Part shown: positions 1 to 9,303 of the stretch, piece by piece
How positions within the stretch are numbered: the stretch's first letter is position 1
Layout: each line of letters starts with the position of its first letter
NCBI GenBank assembly: GCA_040772045.1
Contig: JAXGYV010000010.1
Location: forward strand, 19,177-83,176
Length of the DNA: 64,000 nucleotides
DNA from: JAXGYV01 sp040772045
GTDB taxonomy: Bacteria > Actinomycetota > Thermoleophilia > UBA2241
Reading direction: 5' to 3'
The notes under the pieces: generated by a model
The model's input: only the letters and a program-made list of their open reading frames with translations
Databases searched by the model: none
What the model was told of the DNA's origin: nothing
Program-made: the position numbers and the translations under genes

Positions 1-30
1 GGCGACCGTCCCAGCAAAAGGGAGATGAGC

Positions 31-396
31 GTGCCACCAAGGACTATCCTCGTGGCCGATGACGACCCCGACATCTTGAACATCGTCACCCTATCGCTCG
101 AAACACAGGGGTACGAGGTCTACCAGGCAACCAACGGCCGCGAGGCGGTCGATGTAGCCCGCGGTCACCAGCCGGACCTGATCCTCCTCGACATGATGAT
201 GCCGGTGATGAGCGGCTATGAGGCCGTGGCGGAGCTCAAGGCCGATCCAACCACCGCGAGCATCCCCGTCGTCGGCTTGTCGGCCAAAGCCATGGCGGCA
301 GACATCGAGCTCGCGAGTGGCATCGGCATCGACGGCTACATCACCAAGCCTTTCCGCATCGCTCAGGTGCTCAGCGTCATCGAGGGCTATCTCTGA
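31..396 (+). CDS. Single-domain response regulator (CheY-like receiver)
   Basis: This is a stand-alone phosphoacceptor receiver domain of about 121 residues with no output domain. The acidic cluster is D10-D12, the likely phosphorylated aspartate is D54 in the LLDMMMP segment, and the conserved lysine lies in the TKPF segment near the C-terminus. GGAG at 21-24 sits 6 nt before GTG 31, whereas an in-frame ATG at 25 directly abuts it, so GTG 31 is the better start. It lies upstream of a diguanylate cyclase but about 300 nt away, and its partner kinase is not visible here. It probably acts as a phosphorelay intermediate or by protein contact; the target is unknown. Confidence 0.9.
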   Translation: MPPRTILVADDDPDILNIVTLSLETQGYEVYQATNGREAVDVARGHQPDLILLDMMMPVMSGYEAVAELKADPTTASIPVVGLSAKAMAADIELASGIGIDGYITKPFRIAQVLSVIEGYL

Positions 397-451
397 GCAC
401 AACCTCGGGCGGCGCGGAAGGACACCGCGCCGGCGCGCCGTACTTGGAGCT

Positions 452-634
452 ATGGAGCAACAGTCGCAGCACAGTGTCGCCATGATCTGTGTCGCAGACG
501 TCGACACGCGCCTGGCCTGCAGTGCAGTGTGCGTCACCTGCCCCCACTACGTACAGGAACGCCGTCACGGAGAACGCCGAGCGGTCCCGCGACGCACGCG
601 AGACCGCCGGATCATGAACCGCCACACCACGTAG
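452..634 (+). CDS. Possible small Cys/Arg-rich protein (60 aa)
   Basis: A short frame lies between the receiver and the diguanylate cyclase. It has three closely spaced cysteines (CSAVCVTC) followed by a tail of repeated RR pairs (ERRHGERR, then RRTRDRR). Such arginine-rich RRxGERR tails are seen at the ends of some bacterial signalling proteins, but I cannot assign a family. GGAG lies only 2 nt before the ATG, too close for a good ribosome-binding site, so the start is doubtful. It may be a real small protein or a chance frame in GC-rich DNA. Confidence 0.3.
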   Translation: MEQQSQHSVAMICVADVDTRLACSAVCVTCPHYVQERRHGERRAVPRRTRDRRIMNRHTT

Positions 635-698
635 CGCCCGTAGCTCATCGCTATCACGTTTCCGCGAAACGTGCCGATAACGAGCGCAGAACCGGACC

Positions 699-2093
699 GT
701 GGTGGACTCCTTCACAGAACAACAGCCATACCAGCGCAGCCGCGCTCGCCTGGAGCTGCGGATCGGCGCCCTCGTCGGAGTGGTCGACGCCGCACTCGGC
801 TTGACTGCGTGGCACCTGAACGACCATCGCCACGGCATCCTCCTCGGCGCGATCTGCTTCGTCGGCGCCGCGCTCGTCATCGGCGTGCTGCGGCTGCTCA
901 TCTTCAAGCCACTCGACCGCGCGCTGGCGACGACACGTACCTGTCTCGGCCGCGACGGCGAGAAGGCGGAAGGTGCGCGCAATCAGGTGGCCGAGGCGAG
1001 CGGCTTGCTCGGCTCGCTCGTCGAGGCCGTGCAGATGGGCGAGGCAGCTATGGCGGCCGAGAGCTGGCGTGATCTCGTGCGACTCTCGGTCCAGCATCGC
1101 CAGCTCGTCCAAGTCGGCGAGCTGGGCTCGCAGATTAACAGCGCCCTCCCCTACCGCGAGACGGCCGACCGGGCGCTGGCGCACAGCAAAGCGTTCCTGC
1201 GCGCGGACTTCGTGGCTCTGCTCCGGTGGGAAGACGAGCAGGTGGAGGTGGACGGCGCCCTCGGCGTGAGCGCCCGCACCCTCGATTCGTCCTGCTGCCT
1301 CGAGTCCAGCGACTGCCCAGTGCGGCAAGCAGTCGAGACCGGCGTGCTCACCCGCTCCTCCGGCCACCGCTGCACTCTGCTCCCCCACACCATGACCCAC
1401 CAGATCGTCCTCCCTCTCCTCGCGGGCGACAACGGCTCGATGGCGCTGCTCGCAACCGCCACCACAGACGAGAACTTCGCGACCGTCTCCGACGAGGCCC
1501 TGCGCGCATGGTGCAGCCATGTCCACGCGGCGCTGCAGAATGCCCGCAAGTACGACAGCATCCGCCGCCAGGCGGTCACCGACCACCTCACTCGCCTCTA
1601 CAACCGACGCTACTTCATGCAGCGCGCCAGTGAAGAGGTCGAGCATAGCCTGGCGACGCAGACCCCGATGAGCGTGGTGCTCCTGGACATCGACCATTTC
1701 AAGCGCTTCAACGATACGTACGGGCACGCCATCGGCGATCGAGTGCTGCAAGCGGTGGCCGCGATCCTGCAGCAGGCGGTCCGTACCACCGACGTCTGCG
1801 CCCGACATGGTGGCGAGGAGTTCACCCTGCTCCTCCCCGGCACACCGGGAGACAACGCCGTGTTCATGGCGAACCGGGTGAAACGCGTGCTCGCGGAGGC
1901 ACGCTTCACCGAGCTCGGCCTACCCGACGACGCCTCCATCACCATCAGTGCCGGCGTAGCGACATGCCCTCGCGACGCCACCGGCATCGAGGATCTGCTC
2001 GACCTGGCAGACCGCGCCCTCTACCGGGCAAAAGAGGAGGGCCGCAACTGCGTCCGGCAGCACGAGCCATCGCCGGCGTGCGTCGTCTCCTGA
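699..2093 (+). CDS. Membrane-anchored GAF-GGDEF diguanylate cyclase
   Basis: This enzyme makes the second messenger c-di-GMP from two GTP. Two hydrophobic segments near residues 22-70 anchor it in the membrane. A middle region of about residues 130-290 resembles a GAF sensor with several cysteines (CCLESSDC). The C-terminal cyclase domain carries DHLTRLYNRR, DIDHFKRFND and the active-site variant GGEEF at 371-375. RTTD at 362-365, five residues before GGEEF, is a consensus allosteric inhibitory (I) site, so product inhibition is expected. The start is a GTG with no strong ribosome-binding site. No EAL domain is fused; two HD-GYP proteins in this window could degrade the product. Confidence 0.93.
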   Translation: MVDSFTEQQPYQRSRARLELRIGALVGVVDAALGLTAWHLNDHRHGILLGAICFVGAALVIGVLRLLIFKPLDRALATTRTCLGRDGEKAEGARNQVAEASGLLGSLVEAVQMGEAAMAAESWRDLVRLSVQHRQLVQVGELGSQINSALPYRETADRALAHSKAFLRADFVALLRWEDEQVEVDGALGVSARTLDSSCCLESSDCPVRQAVETGVLTRSSGHRCTLLPHTMTHQIVLPLLAGDNGSMALLATATTDENFATVSDEALRAWCSHVHAALQNARKYDSIRRQAVTDHLTRLYNRRYFMQRASEEVEHSLATQTPMSVVLLDIDHFKRFNDTYGHAIGDRVLQAVAAILQQAVRTTDVCARHGGEEFTLLLPGTPGDNAVFMANRVKRVLAEARFTELGLPDDASITISAGVATCPRDATGIEDLLDLADRALYRAKEEGRNCVRQHEPSPACVVS

Positions 2094-2121
2094 GCGCGCC
2101 GAGCCGGCCACCGGCGGCGGC

Positions 2122-3831
2122 TCAGAACAGGCGCACCAGCTCGCGCAGCGAGGCCTCGAGCGTAACTCGGACGCTCACGCCGTAGAGCCCGCCCTGTGCG
2201 GCGCGCAGCAGGAGAAAACTCTCGTCTCCGGGCGCTTTCGCGAGCGTGCCCGCTCCCGCCGTGATCTGCCAGTAGGGGGAGTAGGTGGCCTTGATGAGGT
2301 AGTCGCCCGCCGCGGGGATGCGGAGGTAGACCGCCTGATGGAGAAGGGCCAGGATCTCCGGGTCTTGGCCCCCGTGAAGAGCGACCGCGATAGGTTGCGG
2401 ATCCCGCAATCGGAAGATCGTCCAGTCGGCGTCCGCAGTCACCGGCGCGATCTCCGGCGACGTCCGCAGAATCTCGCTCTCTCGCTCACCACTCCAGTCC
2501 AGCGGCGCGTGCGGCAAGAAGATGTACTTGACCCCCATGCCTTTGAGCCACGCTACGTAGCTCTCGGCCGTGAACTCGCTCGAGAGGATGCGGTTGTGCA
2601 CCGCGTCGGCCTGACGATACCAGCCACGGGTGATCGGGAAATCGTTGACCGAGAAGTAGTACGCCTCCCAGTGCGTGTCCAGCGCCACCACATGGAATCG
2701 ATATCCCGGCTCGTAGTGTGTCGCCGCGAACGAGAGTGCCGGCACGAAGAACTCGGCCCGCGTGGACCGCAAGTCCGCCACGTGAACGTAGTGCGAGGCG
2801 GGGGGGATCATCTGGCCACAGGCGACGGCGACCAGCAGCACAGCGGTGACCGCCCCGGGCAGCAAGAGCCGCCGGACGCTCAGCAGCAACGGCACCGCGA
2901 AGAGGAAGAAGAAGCGACCGATGTTGAAGCCGACGGGATTCCCCGGAATGAGCGCGAACACCAGCGCGACCGCGGTGAAGGTCAGGAAGAGGGCTCCCTT
3001 GGCGGAGCGCTCCGGGTCGCGCGAGAGCCTCGTGAGCAGGTAACCGATGGCACCGTAGCCGACGAAGAGCAGCACGTGCCCGGGCGCGTAAACATAAGAG
3101 CCCTTCTCCCAGAAGACGATGGCGAACAACACTCGTACGAGGAGGAAGGGGGAGAGGTACAGCAGCGAGCGCAGGTACGCCCGGCGAACGCCGGGGCGAG
3201 CGATGAATTCGGCGAGCAGGAACACGCCGCCGATGACGAGGGCCAGCGGATGGGCGAAGATCGACCCCGCCATGGGGAACACCGCCAGGACTGTGTGGCC
3301 GGAAGCGAGCAAGACCATCCCCCCGAGCATGAGCGCCATGGCGAAGAGGAACGGGTCTTGTCCGTTGGCCAAGTAGACGGTGAGCACAAACGCCAGGGCG
3401 ACGGCCGGTAGGTAGCCCGTGCCAGGCCAGGCACGGCGTAAGTAGAGGTGCAAGAGGAACGGCAACGCGCCAGCGGAGAGGACCACGAGGACAACGTAGG
3501 GAACGACCTGCGCGACGGCGTAGAACAGTAAGCCATAGCTAATCAGATCGTAGCCGCCGCCGTACCAGTGGTTATCCCAAAAGACGGCCTCCTTCTCGCC
3601 CAGGAGGGCTACCTTGTACAGGTGAGCGGGGGCATCCCACGACACGATCCCCAGTTGCCCCATGACCACCACGATCAGCGCGTAGACCAGCACCGGTACT
3701 GTCGCGAGCAGCAGCATCTTGTGCCGTTTGAGCCACCGGTACGTCACGCCTAGCCGGCTAGGCGATGCTAGCCCCCACGTCCGGGGCCTGAGCGCCGGTG
3801 ACTGGGTCGTGCCGACTCCTTCGGATGCCAT
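2122..3831 (-). CDS. Multi-pass membrane protein, GT-C glycosyltransferase-like
   Basis: The protein of 569 residues has about ten hydrophobic helices in its first 370 residues and a soluble C-terminal part. An aspartate in the first loop (VSWDAPAH) and a following aromatic-rich loop (FWDNHWYGGGY) recall GT-C enzymes, which use lipid-linked sugar donors outside the membrane. It may also match the large PTPS-related membrane family. The substrate cannot be read from sequence. TACGGT lies exactly 6 nt upstream of this ATG, so a leaderless transcript is likely and supports this start. It is divergent from rlmKL, which has a matching box. Confidence 0.75.
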   Translation of the reverse strand: MASEGVGTTQSPALRPRTWGLASPSRLGVTYRWLKRHKMLLLATVPVLVYALIVVVMGQLGIVSWDAPAHLYKVALLGEKEAVFWDNHWYGGGYDLISYGLLFYAVAQVVPYVVLVVLSAGALPFLLHLYLRRAWPGTGYLPAVALAFVLTVYLANGQDPFLFAMALMLGGMVLLASGHTVLAVFPMAGSIFAHPLALVIGGVFLLAEFIARPGVRRAYLRSLLYLSPFLLVRVLFAIVFWEKGSYVYAPGHVLLFVGYGAIGYLLTRLSRDPERSAKGALFLTFTAVALVFALIPGNPVGFNIGRFFFLFAVPLLLSVRRLLLPGAVTAVLLVAVACGQMIPPASHYVHVADLRSTRAEFFVPALSFAATHYEPGYRFHVVALDTHWEAYYFSVNDFPITRGWYRQADAVHNRILSSEFTAESYVAWLKGMGVKYIFLPHAPLDWSGERESEILRTSPEIAPVTADADWTIFRLRDPQPIAVALHGGQDPEILALLHQAVYLRIPAAGDYLIKATYSPYWQITAGAGTLAKAPGDESFLLLRAAQGGLYGVSVRVTLEASLRELVRLF

Positions 3832-3837
3832 AGGAGG

Positions 3838-3843
3838 ACCGTA
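3838..3843 (-). promoter_or_regulatory. TANNNT -10 box, leaderless type, for the GT-C-like gene
   Basis: On the minus strand TACGGT is followed by 6 nt and then ATG 3831, with no Shine-Dalgarno sequence. This is the spacing expected when transcription starts at the first base of the start codon. No clear -35 box is seen. Confidence 0.5.
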
Positions 3844-3877
3844 CCACGGCTGTACCCCCTGGCAACATCTGCTGTGC

Positions 3878-3883
3878 TACCGT
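3878..3883 (+). promoter_or_regulatory. TANNNT -10 box, leaderless type, for rlmKL
   Basis: TACCGT is followed by AAGCGA and ATG 3890, again a 6-nt gap and no ribosome-binding site. It lies only 34 bp from the divergent TACGGT box, so the two promoters are nearly back to back. Confidence 0.5.
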
Positions 3884-3889
3884 AAGCGA

Positions 3890-6178
3890 ATGCACCCCGC
3901 ACAGAAGAACACGTGGCGATGCTTCGCCACCGGACCACGTGGCACGGAACGCCTGCTGGCGCGAGAGCTCCGCGGCCTAGGGCTCCCAGAGGTGCGCGAG
4001 GCACGTGCCGGCGTCTCCTTCGCCGGCGGTCTGACCGCCGCCTACCGCGCCTGCCTGTGGTCTCGCCTGGCCTCCCGGATCCTCTATCCTCTCGCGAGCT
4101 TCCCGGCCACCAGCTCGCGCGACGTCTACGACGGCGTGCGGGCCATCGCTTGGGACGAGCACCTCGGCGTCTCCTCCACGCTGGCCTGCGACGTCACCGG
4201 CTCGTCCGCCGCCATCACCCACACACAGTACGGCGCCCAGCTCGTGAAGGACGCGATCGTCGATCAGTTCCGCGAGCGCCACGGCCAACGCCCTTCCGTG
4301 GCCGTGCGCCGGCCGGATATCCGCCTGGCGCTGCACCTGGAGCACGACCGCGGCTCGCTCGCCGTCGATCTCGCCAGCGAGAGCCTGCACCGCCGCGGGT
4401 ATCGCGAGCCGGGTGAGCAAGCGGCGGCGCCGCTCAAAGAGAACCTGGCCGCCGCCGTGCTGCTGAGCGCCGACTGGCCAGAGCTCGCTCAGCGAGGGGC
4501 CTGGCTTGCCGACCCCCTGTGCGGCTCCGGCACCCTGCTCATCGAAGGTGCGTGGATGGCCGCCGACGTAGCACCTGGGCTCCTCAGGCCATACTGGGGC
4601 TTCCAGCGCTGGGAGAAGCACGACGCGGCGCTGTGGGAGCAGCTCGTAAGCGAGGCCCGGACACGGCGCGCGCGCGGGCTCGCTGAGCTCCAGGCGGCAC
4701 AGCGCGATGGCCGCTCCCTGATCTTCGGCGACGACCGCGATCCAACGGCCCTGCGCCTGGCCATGCACAACCTACGACGAGCCGGCCTCGAAGGACTGGT
4801 GCAGGTGCGCCGCCGCGACCTCAAGGCCTCTCTGGACCCGTTGCCAGGCTACGGAAGATCTCGTGGCCTGGTGGTCGCCAATCCGCCCTACGGCGAACGC
4901 CTCACGGACGCGCGTCTCAGTGCAACCTACGCGCTCCTCGGCCGGGCGCTGCGCGAGCGCTTCCCCGAATGGGAGGCCGCCGTGCTGGTCGCCGACAAAC
5001 GCCAGGCGCGGAGGCTCGGACTGCCGGCGCGCGGGGGTATCCCTCTCTTCAACGGGCCCCTGCACGTCCTGCTCCTCCGGGGTACTGTCCGCGGCGCCGT
5101 TCATCCCGCGATAGTGGAAACGCCACCCGCCGCGTCGCCCGCACCGGCCGGCCCCGAGCCGGCCGCCGTGCCGCCACCCGGCGCCCGCCCGGAAACCTTT
5201 GGAGACCTCCACGCGGAAGACTTCGCCAACCGCCTGCGACGAAACCTGCGGACAATCGGACGGCCCTTGCGACGAGCTGGCATCACCTGCTTTCGCCTGT
5301 ACGACGCCGATCTGCCCGACTACAATCTGGCGCTCGATCTCTACGAGGACTGGGCGCACGTGCAGGAGTACGCCGCCCCCAAGCACATCGACCCCGCCAA
5401 AGCGGCCGCTCGTCTGGACGCGGCGCTCGCCGCGATCCGCGAGGTACTGAATCTCGCCGCGGACCATGTGGTGCTTAAGGTCCGCCGCCGCCAGCGCGGG
5501 CCAGAACAGTACGGCATCCTCGGCAGCCACGGACAGTTCCTCACCGTGCACGAGGGCGATGCCGCCTTCCAGATCAACCTCACCGACCGTCTCGATACCG
5601 GCCTGTTCCTCGACGACCGGCAGATCAGGCGGATCATCCGCGAGTTCGCCGCGCGCAAGCGCTTCCTCAACCTCTATGGCTATACCGGAACGGCCACCGT
5701 GAGCGCCGCTCTCGGCGGAGCTCGGGACTCCGTCACCGTCGACCTCTCGGCAACCTACCTGGACTGGGCGCGCCGCAATCTCCTCCTCAACGGCCTCGAC
5801 CCGGCACGACACCGCATGGTCCGTGCTGACTGCCGCACGTGGCTCTCAGAGGAAACTCGAGCGCGGCGGACATATGGCCTCATTTTCCTCGCGCCACCCA
5901 CCTTCTCTAACTCAGCTCATACGGGCGCCGCCACGCTGGACATCCAGCGCGACCACGTCGCCCTGATCCGCTCCGCGAGTCGCCTTCTTGCTCCCGACGG
6001 CACCCTGCTCTTCGCAACCAAGCGCCGAGGGTTCGTGCTGGATTCCAGCGCTCTCGCCGACCTGCGGCCGGTCGATCTCTCGCGCGCCACGTTGCCACCC
6101 GATTTCGCCCGCCGCGCGCACAGCCACCACGTGTGGCGTATCGAGAGGCCACGACGCGAGGACACCCCGACGCCATGA
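3890..6178 (+). CDS. rlmL: Bifunctional 23S rRNA methyltransferase RlmKL
   Basis: Proteins of this type methylate 23S rRNA at G2445 (N2, RlmL half) and G2069 (N7, RlmK half). Residues 1-180 hold an N-terminal region with a THUMP-like domain. The RlmL half has the SAM loop ADPLCGSGTLLIE and the catalytic NPPYGE near residue 330. A proline/alanine-rich linker precedes the RlmK half, which carries FLNLYGYTGT and LAPPTFSNS near residue 668. In the usual motif the residue before PPTFSNS is aspartate; here it is alanine. At 762 residues it is slightly longer than the E. coli protein (about 700). The stop overlaps the next start as ATGA, so the two are translationally coupled. Confidence 0.92.
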   Translation: MHPAQKNTWRCFATGPRGTERLLARELRGLGLPEVREARAGVSFAGGLTAAYRACLWSRLASRILYPLASFPATSSRDVYDGVRAIAWDEHLGVSSTLACDVTGSSAAITHTQYGAQLVKDAIVDQFRERHGQRPSVAVRRPDIRLALHLEHDRGSLAVDLASESLHRRGYREPGEQAAAPLKENLAAAVLLSADWPELAQRGAWLADPLCGSGTLLIEGAWMAADVAPGLLRPYWGFQRWEKHDAALWEQLVSEARTRRARGLAELQAAQRDGRSLIFGDDRDPTALRLAMHNLRRAGLEGLVQVRRRDLKASLDPLPGYGRSRGLVVANPPYGERLTDARLSATYALLGRALRERFPEWEAAVLVADKRQARRLGLPARGGIPLFNGPLHVLLLRGTVRGAVHPAIVETPPAASPAPAGPEPAAVPPPGARPETFGDLHAEDFANRLRRNLRTIGRPLRRAGITCFRLYDADLPDYNLALDLYEDWAHVQEYAAPKHIDPAKAAARLDAALAAIREVLNLAADHVVLKVRRRQRGPEQYGILGSHGQFLTVHEGDAAFQINLTDRLDTGLFLDDRQIRRIIREFAARKRFLNLYGYTGTATVSAALGGARDSVTVDLSATYLDWARRNLLLNGLDPARHRMVRADCRTWLSEETRARRTYGLIFLAPPTFSNSAHTGAATLDIQRDHVALIRSASRLLAPDGTLLFATKRRGFVLDSSALADLRPVDLSRATLPPDFARRAHSHHVWRIERPRREDTPTP

Positions 6179-8352
6179 ATCCCTCTCCGGCAGACAGCGC
6201 CACGACGCCGGGGGCCTCCGCTCCGCGTGGTGCATCCTGTCAGACCACATCGCCCTCGGAGCCGGCGCGCGACCTGACCGCCCTGTTCGATCCCCGCTCT
6301 GTGGCCGTCGTGGGTGCCTCGAGCGACACGTCGAAGTGGGGGGGAGACGTCAGCGCTCGGCTCCTGCGCGGCGAGCATCGCCGCGCGGTGTACCTCGTAA
6401 ACGGCAGAGGCGGCGAGGTGCTGGGAAGACGCGCGTACGCTTCGCTCCGCGAGCTTCCCGAACCTCCCGACCTCGTGGTCCTCGCCATGCCCGCGAAGCT
6501 GCTAGAGGAAGTGGTCGACGACTGCGTGGCGACCGGCGCGCGAGCGGTAGTCGCCGTAACAGCCATGCTGGGCGAGATGGGGCCGGAGGGCAGAGAACGG
6601 GAACGCTCGGCGGTGGCCAAGCTCCGCGACGCCGGTGCAGTGCTCGTGGGCCCCAACTGTCTCGGCGTCGCCGACACTTCGACCGACCTGCTAGCCGTAG
6701 CCTACCTCGAGGTAGAGCGCGGACCCATCGGATTGATCTCACAGAGTGGCGGATTCGGGGAAGAGCTCAGCCTGCGGATGCGGGAGTTCGGCCTGGGATT
6801 CTCCCGCTTCGTGGCGCTCGGCAACCAGGCCGACGTGAGCGCCGCCGACATCCTGCGCTCGTTCGCCGGCCATCGGCCGACCGAGGCGGTAGTGGTGTAT
6901 GCCGAAGAGCTGCGAGACGGCCGCCGGTTCGCGGCGGCGGCGGCCGCTCTCACGGAGGCCGGAATCCCCGTGGTGCTGCTCGCGCCTGGTCGGTCAGAGG
7001 CGAGCGCGCGGGTCGCCATGACACACACGGGGTCGTTGACCCCGAACACCGTGGTCGTGGATGCCGTCTGCCGCGCGGCCGGCATCTTGCGCGTGAACAC
7101 GCAGCGCGAGGCGGTCGAGCTGCTGGTCGGCCTGCTCGCGGGGCCGCGCCCCCACGGTCGGCGAGTCGGCGTGGTATCCGACGGCGGCGGATCGGGCGCC
7201 GTAGCCGCCGACTTGTGCGCCCTCGCCGGCCTGGCCCTGCCGGCTTTCTCCGAAGAACTGCGGGCGCGGCTGCAGCGCCTGCTACCGGAGAACGCTGGCT
7301 GCGCTAATCCCGTCGACTTCGCCGCGGCAACCTACGACCCGGAGGCGTACGAGCGTGTGGTCGGCCTGGTCGCGGACAGCGGCGAAGTCGATGGCATTCT
7401 CGCCAGCGGCGTCATCGGATTCTGGAGCGCCCGCTTCCCAGAACAGGCCGAGATGGTAGCGCTGGAGCGAGCCAGCCTGCACCGCATGGGCGACCGAGTG
7501 CTGGCCGGTCAAGTACCGCTCCTGGGCAGTACTCCGCAACGCTGCGCGATCATCGACGATCTGCGACACGCTGGACTGCCGATCTACGCCGATGTGGAAT
7601 CGGCGGTCACCACACTGGCGCGCTTGGCGCAGGCCGGCGAAGCTCGACCGCCCGGAGTCCGCGAGCTGCCCGCAGCGGCGCCTCCTCTTACGGCCGGAGG
7701 ATACTGGGAGGCGCGCCAAGCGCTCATGCAGGCCGGGCTCCCGCTGGTAGCCGCATGTACGGTTCACGATCAGACGGAGCTGCTCGCCGGCGCGCGAACG
7801 CTCATGTACCCCGTGGCGCTCAAGGCAGCTCACCTGCTGCACAAGTCCGACGCCGGCGGCGTTGCGCTCGACCTCGCCGACGAGGCAACGCTCCTCGCCG
7901 CCTTCGCTCGCTTCCAGCGCGCCTTCGGCAGCGTCACGTACTCCCTGGAACAGATGGCCGACACCGCCGCCGGCGTCGAGATCCTCCTCGGCTGCCGCTG
8001 GGACGCGCACTGCGGCCCCCTGGTGCTGGTGGGCCTGGGCGGCGTGCTCACGGAGGTGTTCGCCGACGTCCAAGCAGCGCTCGCGCCGATCACCGAAGAC
8101 GACGCTCTGCGCCTCTTCCTGGAGTTGCGCGGCGCGTCCCTCTTCCATAGCGCGCGCGGCCGGCCCGCCATCGATCTTCCCGCCGCGGCGCGAGCGGCCG
8201 CGGCGCTCTCGAGCTGGGCAGCAGCCCATCCCGAGGTAGAGAGCGCCGAGATCAACCCGCTCCTGGTTACCCCACAAGGCGCGTGTGGCCTGGACGCCCG
8301 AGTGGTGCTGAAGAGAGGCGGCGGCGCGGCCGAGGACACCACACCCGGCTGA
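6175..8352 (+). CDS. Acyl-CoA/acetate-CoA ligase (ADP-forming), single-chain
   Basis: This family interconverts acyl-CoA, ADP and phosphate with acid, CoA and ATP, giving substrate-level ATP from acetyl-CoA or related thioesters. Domain order is a CoA-binding Rossmann domain (SVAVVGASSD near residue 42), a succinyl-CoA-ligase-like domain with the phosphohistidine motif THTGS (H284), a second ligase domain, and a C-terminal ATP-grasp domain (ALKAAHLLHKSDAGG). Both alpha- and beta-type parts are fused, the usual bacterial arrangement. ATG 6175 overlaps the rlmKL stop by 4 nt. The acyl specificity cannot be read from sequence. Confidence 0.88.
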   Translation: MNPSPADSATTPGASAPRGASCQTTSPSEPARDLTALFDPRSVAVVGASSDTSKWGGDVSARLLRGEHRRAVYLVNGRGGEVLGRRAYASLRELPEPPDLVVLAMPAKLLEEVVDDCVATGARAVVAVTAMLGEMGPEGRERERSAVAKLRDAGAVLVGPNCLGVADTSTDLLAVAYLEVERGPIGLISQSGGFGEELSLRMREFGLGFSRFVALGNQADVSAADILRSFAGHRPTEAVVVYAEELRDGRRFAAAAAALTEAGIPVVLLAPGRSEASARVAMTHTGSLTPNTVVVDAVCRAAGILRVNTQREAVELLVGLLAGPRPHGRRVGVVSDGGGSGAVAADLCALAGLALPAFSEELRARLQRLLPENAGCANPVDFAAATYDPEAYERVVGLVADSGEVDGILASGVIGFWSARFPEQAEMVALERASLHRMGDRVLAGQVPLLGSTPQRCAIIDDLRHAGLPIYADVESAVTTLARLAQAGEARPPGVRELPAAAPPLTAGGYWEARQALMQAGLPLVAACTVHDQTELLAGARTLMYPVALKAAHLLHKSDAGGVALDLADEATLLAAFARFQRAFGSVTYSLEQMADTAAGVEILLGCRWDAHCGPLVLVGLGGVLTEVFADVQAALAPITEDDALRLFLELRGASLFHSARGRPAIDLPAAARAAAALSSWAAAHPEVESAEINPLLVTPQGACGLDARVVLKRGGGAAEDTTPG

Positions 8353-8448
8353 GCGACACGCACGCCCGCAGGCCAGGGCGCTCGCACGCGCGGCCGAGGG
8401 CGCGGGAAAGGATCGCACGAGCCGTAGGAGCGAGCCAGACCGCTCTGA

Positions 8449-8454
8449 TAGGTT
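8449..8454 (+). promoter_or_regulatory. TANNNT -10 box, leaderless type, for the DMT transporter
   Basis: TAGGTT is followed by GTACCC and ATG 8461. The gap is 6 nt and there is no ribosome-binding site, matching the boxes before rlmKL, the ZIP transporter and mobA. Confidence 0.5.
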
Positions 8455-8460
8455 GTACCC

Positions 8461-9303
8461 ATGCTCGCCATTGCGCTCGCGCTCGCCGCAAGTATGTCCG
8501 TCGGCACCGCCGACTTCCTGGCCGGCAGCCAGGCGCGGCGCCACGGTCTCTGGACGGTCATCATCGTCAGTCAGCTGACCGGCTCGGCCTGGACGGCCGC
8601 CGTGGTCCTGGCGCGCGGGGAGCCAGTCCCCCCCTGGCCGGCCCCCCTGTGGTCCGTGCTGGCGGGCATCACGGCGGTATTCGCCATCTGGCTCGGCTAC
8701 CGTGCTCTCCAGATCGGCGTCATGGCCATCGCCGGCCCGCTCATGGCGCTCAGCATCGTCATCCCGGTGGGATTCGGCCTGAGTCGTGGAGAGCGGCCGT
8801 CCTCCTTGCAGACAGCCGGCATCGCGCTCGCGCTGCTCGGCGTGATGCTCGCCAGCAGCGAGCGGACCGCCGGCCGCCGCGTGGCGCCGAGCAAGCGGAG
8901 CGTAGCGCTCGCACTCGCGGCGGCGCTGTTCATCGGAATCAACATGGTCTGCTACGCGCAAGCCGCTCGCCAGGACGTCTCGTGGAGCGTCTTCATGGCC
9001 CGCGCCACCTCTACCATCCTCTTCGCGGCGGCGTACGTGTCGCTCCGTCCCCGGCTCCCTCGACTGACCGCCACCTCCCTCGTCCCGCTCATCGCCATCG
9101 GCGTCTTCGACACGGGCTCAAACGCCCTCTTCTCCCTCGCCAGCACCAAGGGGTACCTCAGTGTGGTCTCGGTCCTCAGCTCCATCTATCCGGTCTTCAC
9201 CGCGGCGCTCGCGTACATCGTGCTCGAGGAACGGCTGGCGCCCTGGCAACTCCTCGGTGTGGGTTCGGCGCTCGCGGGAGTCGGTCTCCTGGCGGTCGCC
9301 TAG
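8461..9303 (+). CDS. EamA/DMT-family membrane transporter
   Basis: This 280-residue inner-membrane protein has about ten hydrophobic segments forming two repeated five-helix halves, as in drug/metabolite transporters. The second half contains the family-typical SVVSVLSSIYPVFTAALAYIV stretch followed by a glutamate (LEERLAPWQ). Such proteins usually export small metabolites, but the substrate here is unknown. The start lies 6 nt after a TAGGTT box, suggesting leaderless expression. It is not overlapping with the upstream ligase and appears to be its own unit. Confidence 0.85.
   Translation: MLAIALALAASMSVGTADFLAGSQARRHGLWTVIIVSQLTGSAWTAAVVLARGEPVPPWPAPLWSVLAGITAVFAIWLGYRALQIGVMAIAGPLMALSIVIPVGFGLSRGERPSSLQTAGIALALLGVMLASSERTAGRRVAPSKRSVALALAAALFIGINMVCYAQAARQDVSWSVFMARATSTILFAAAYVSLRPRLPRLTATSLVPLIAIGVFDTGSNALFSLASTKGYLSVVSVLSSIYPVFTAALAYIVLEERLAPWQLLGVGSALAGVGLLAVA

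Noticed and set aside
654..1808. Long open frame antisense to the diguanylate cyclase
   Set aside because: It mirrors the real gene, has no recognisable domain, and long antisense frames are expected in GC-rich DNA.
7282..8961. 559-residue minus-strand frame over the acyl-CoA ligase and DMT genes
   Set aside because: Composition is arginine/glycine/glutamate shadow; it overlaps two well-supported plus-strand genes.
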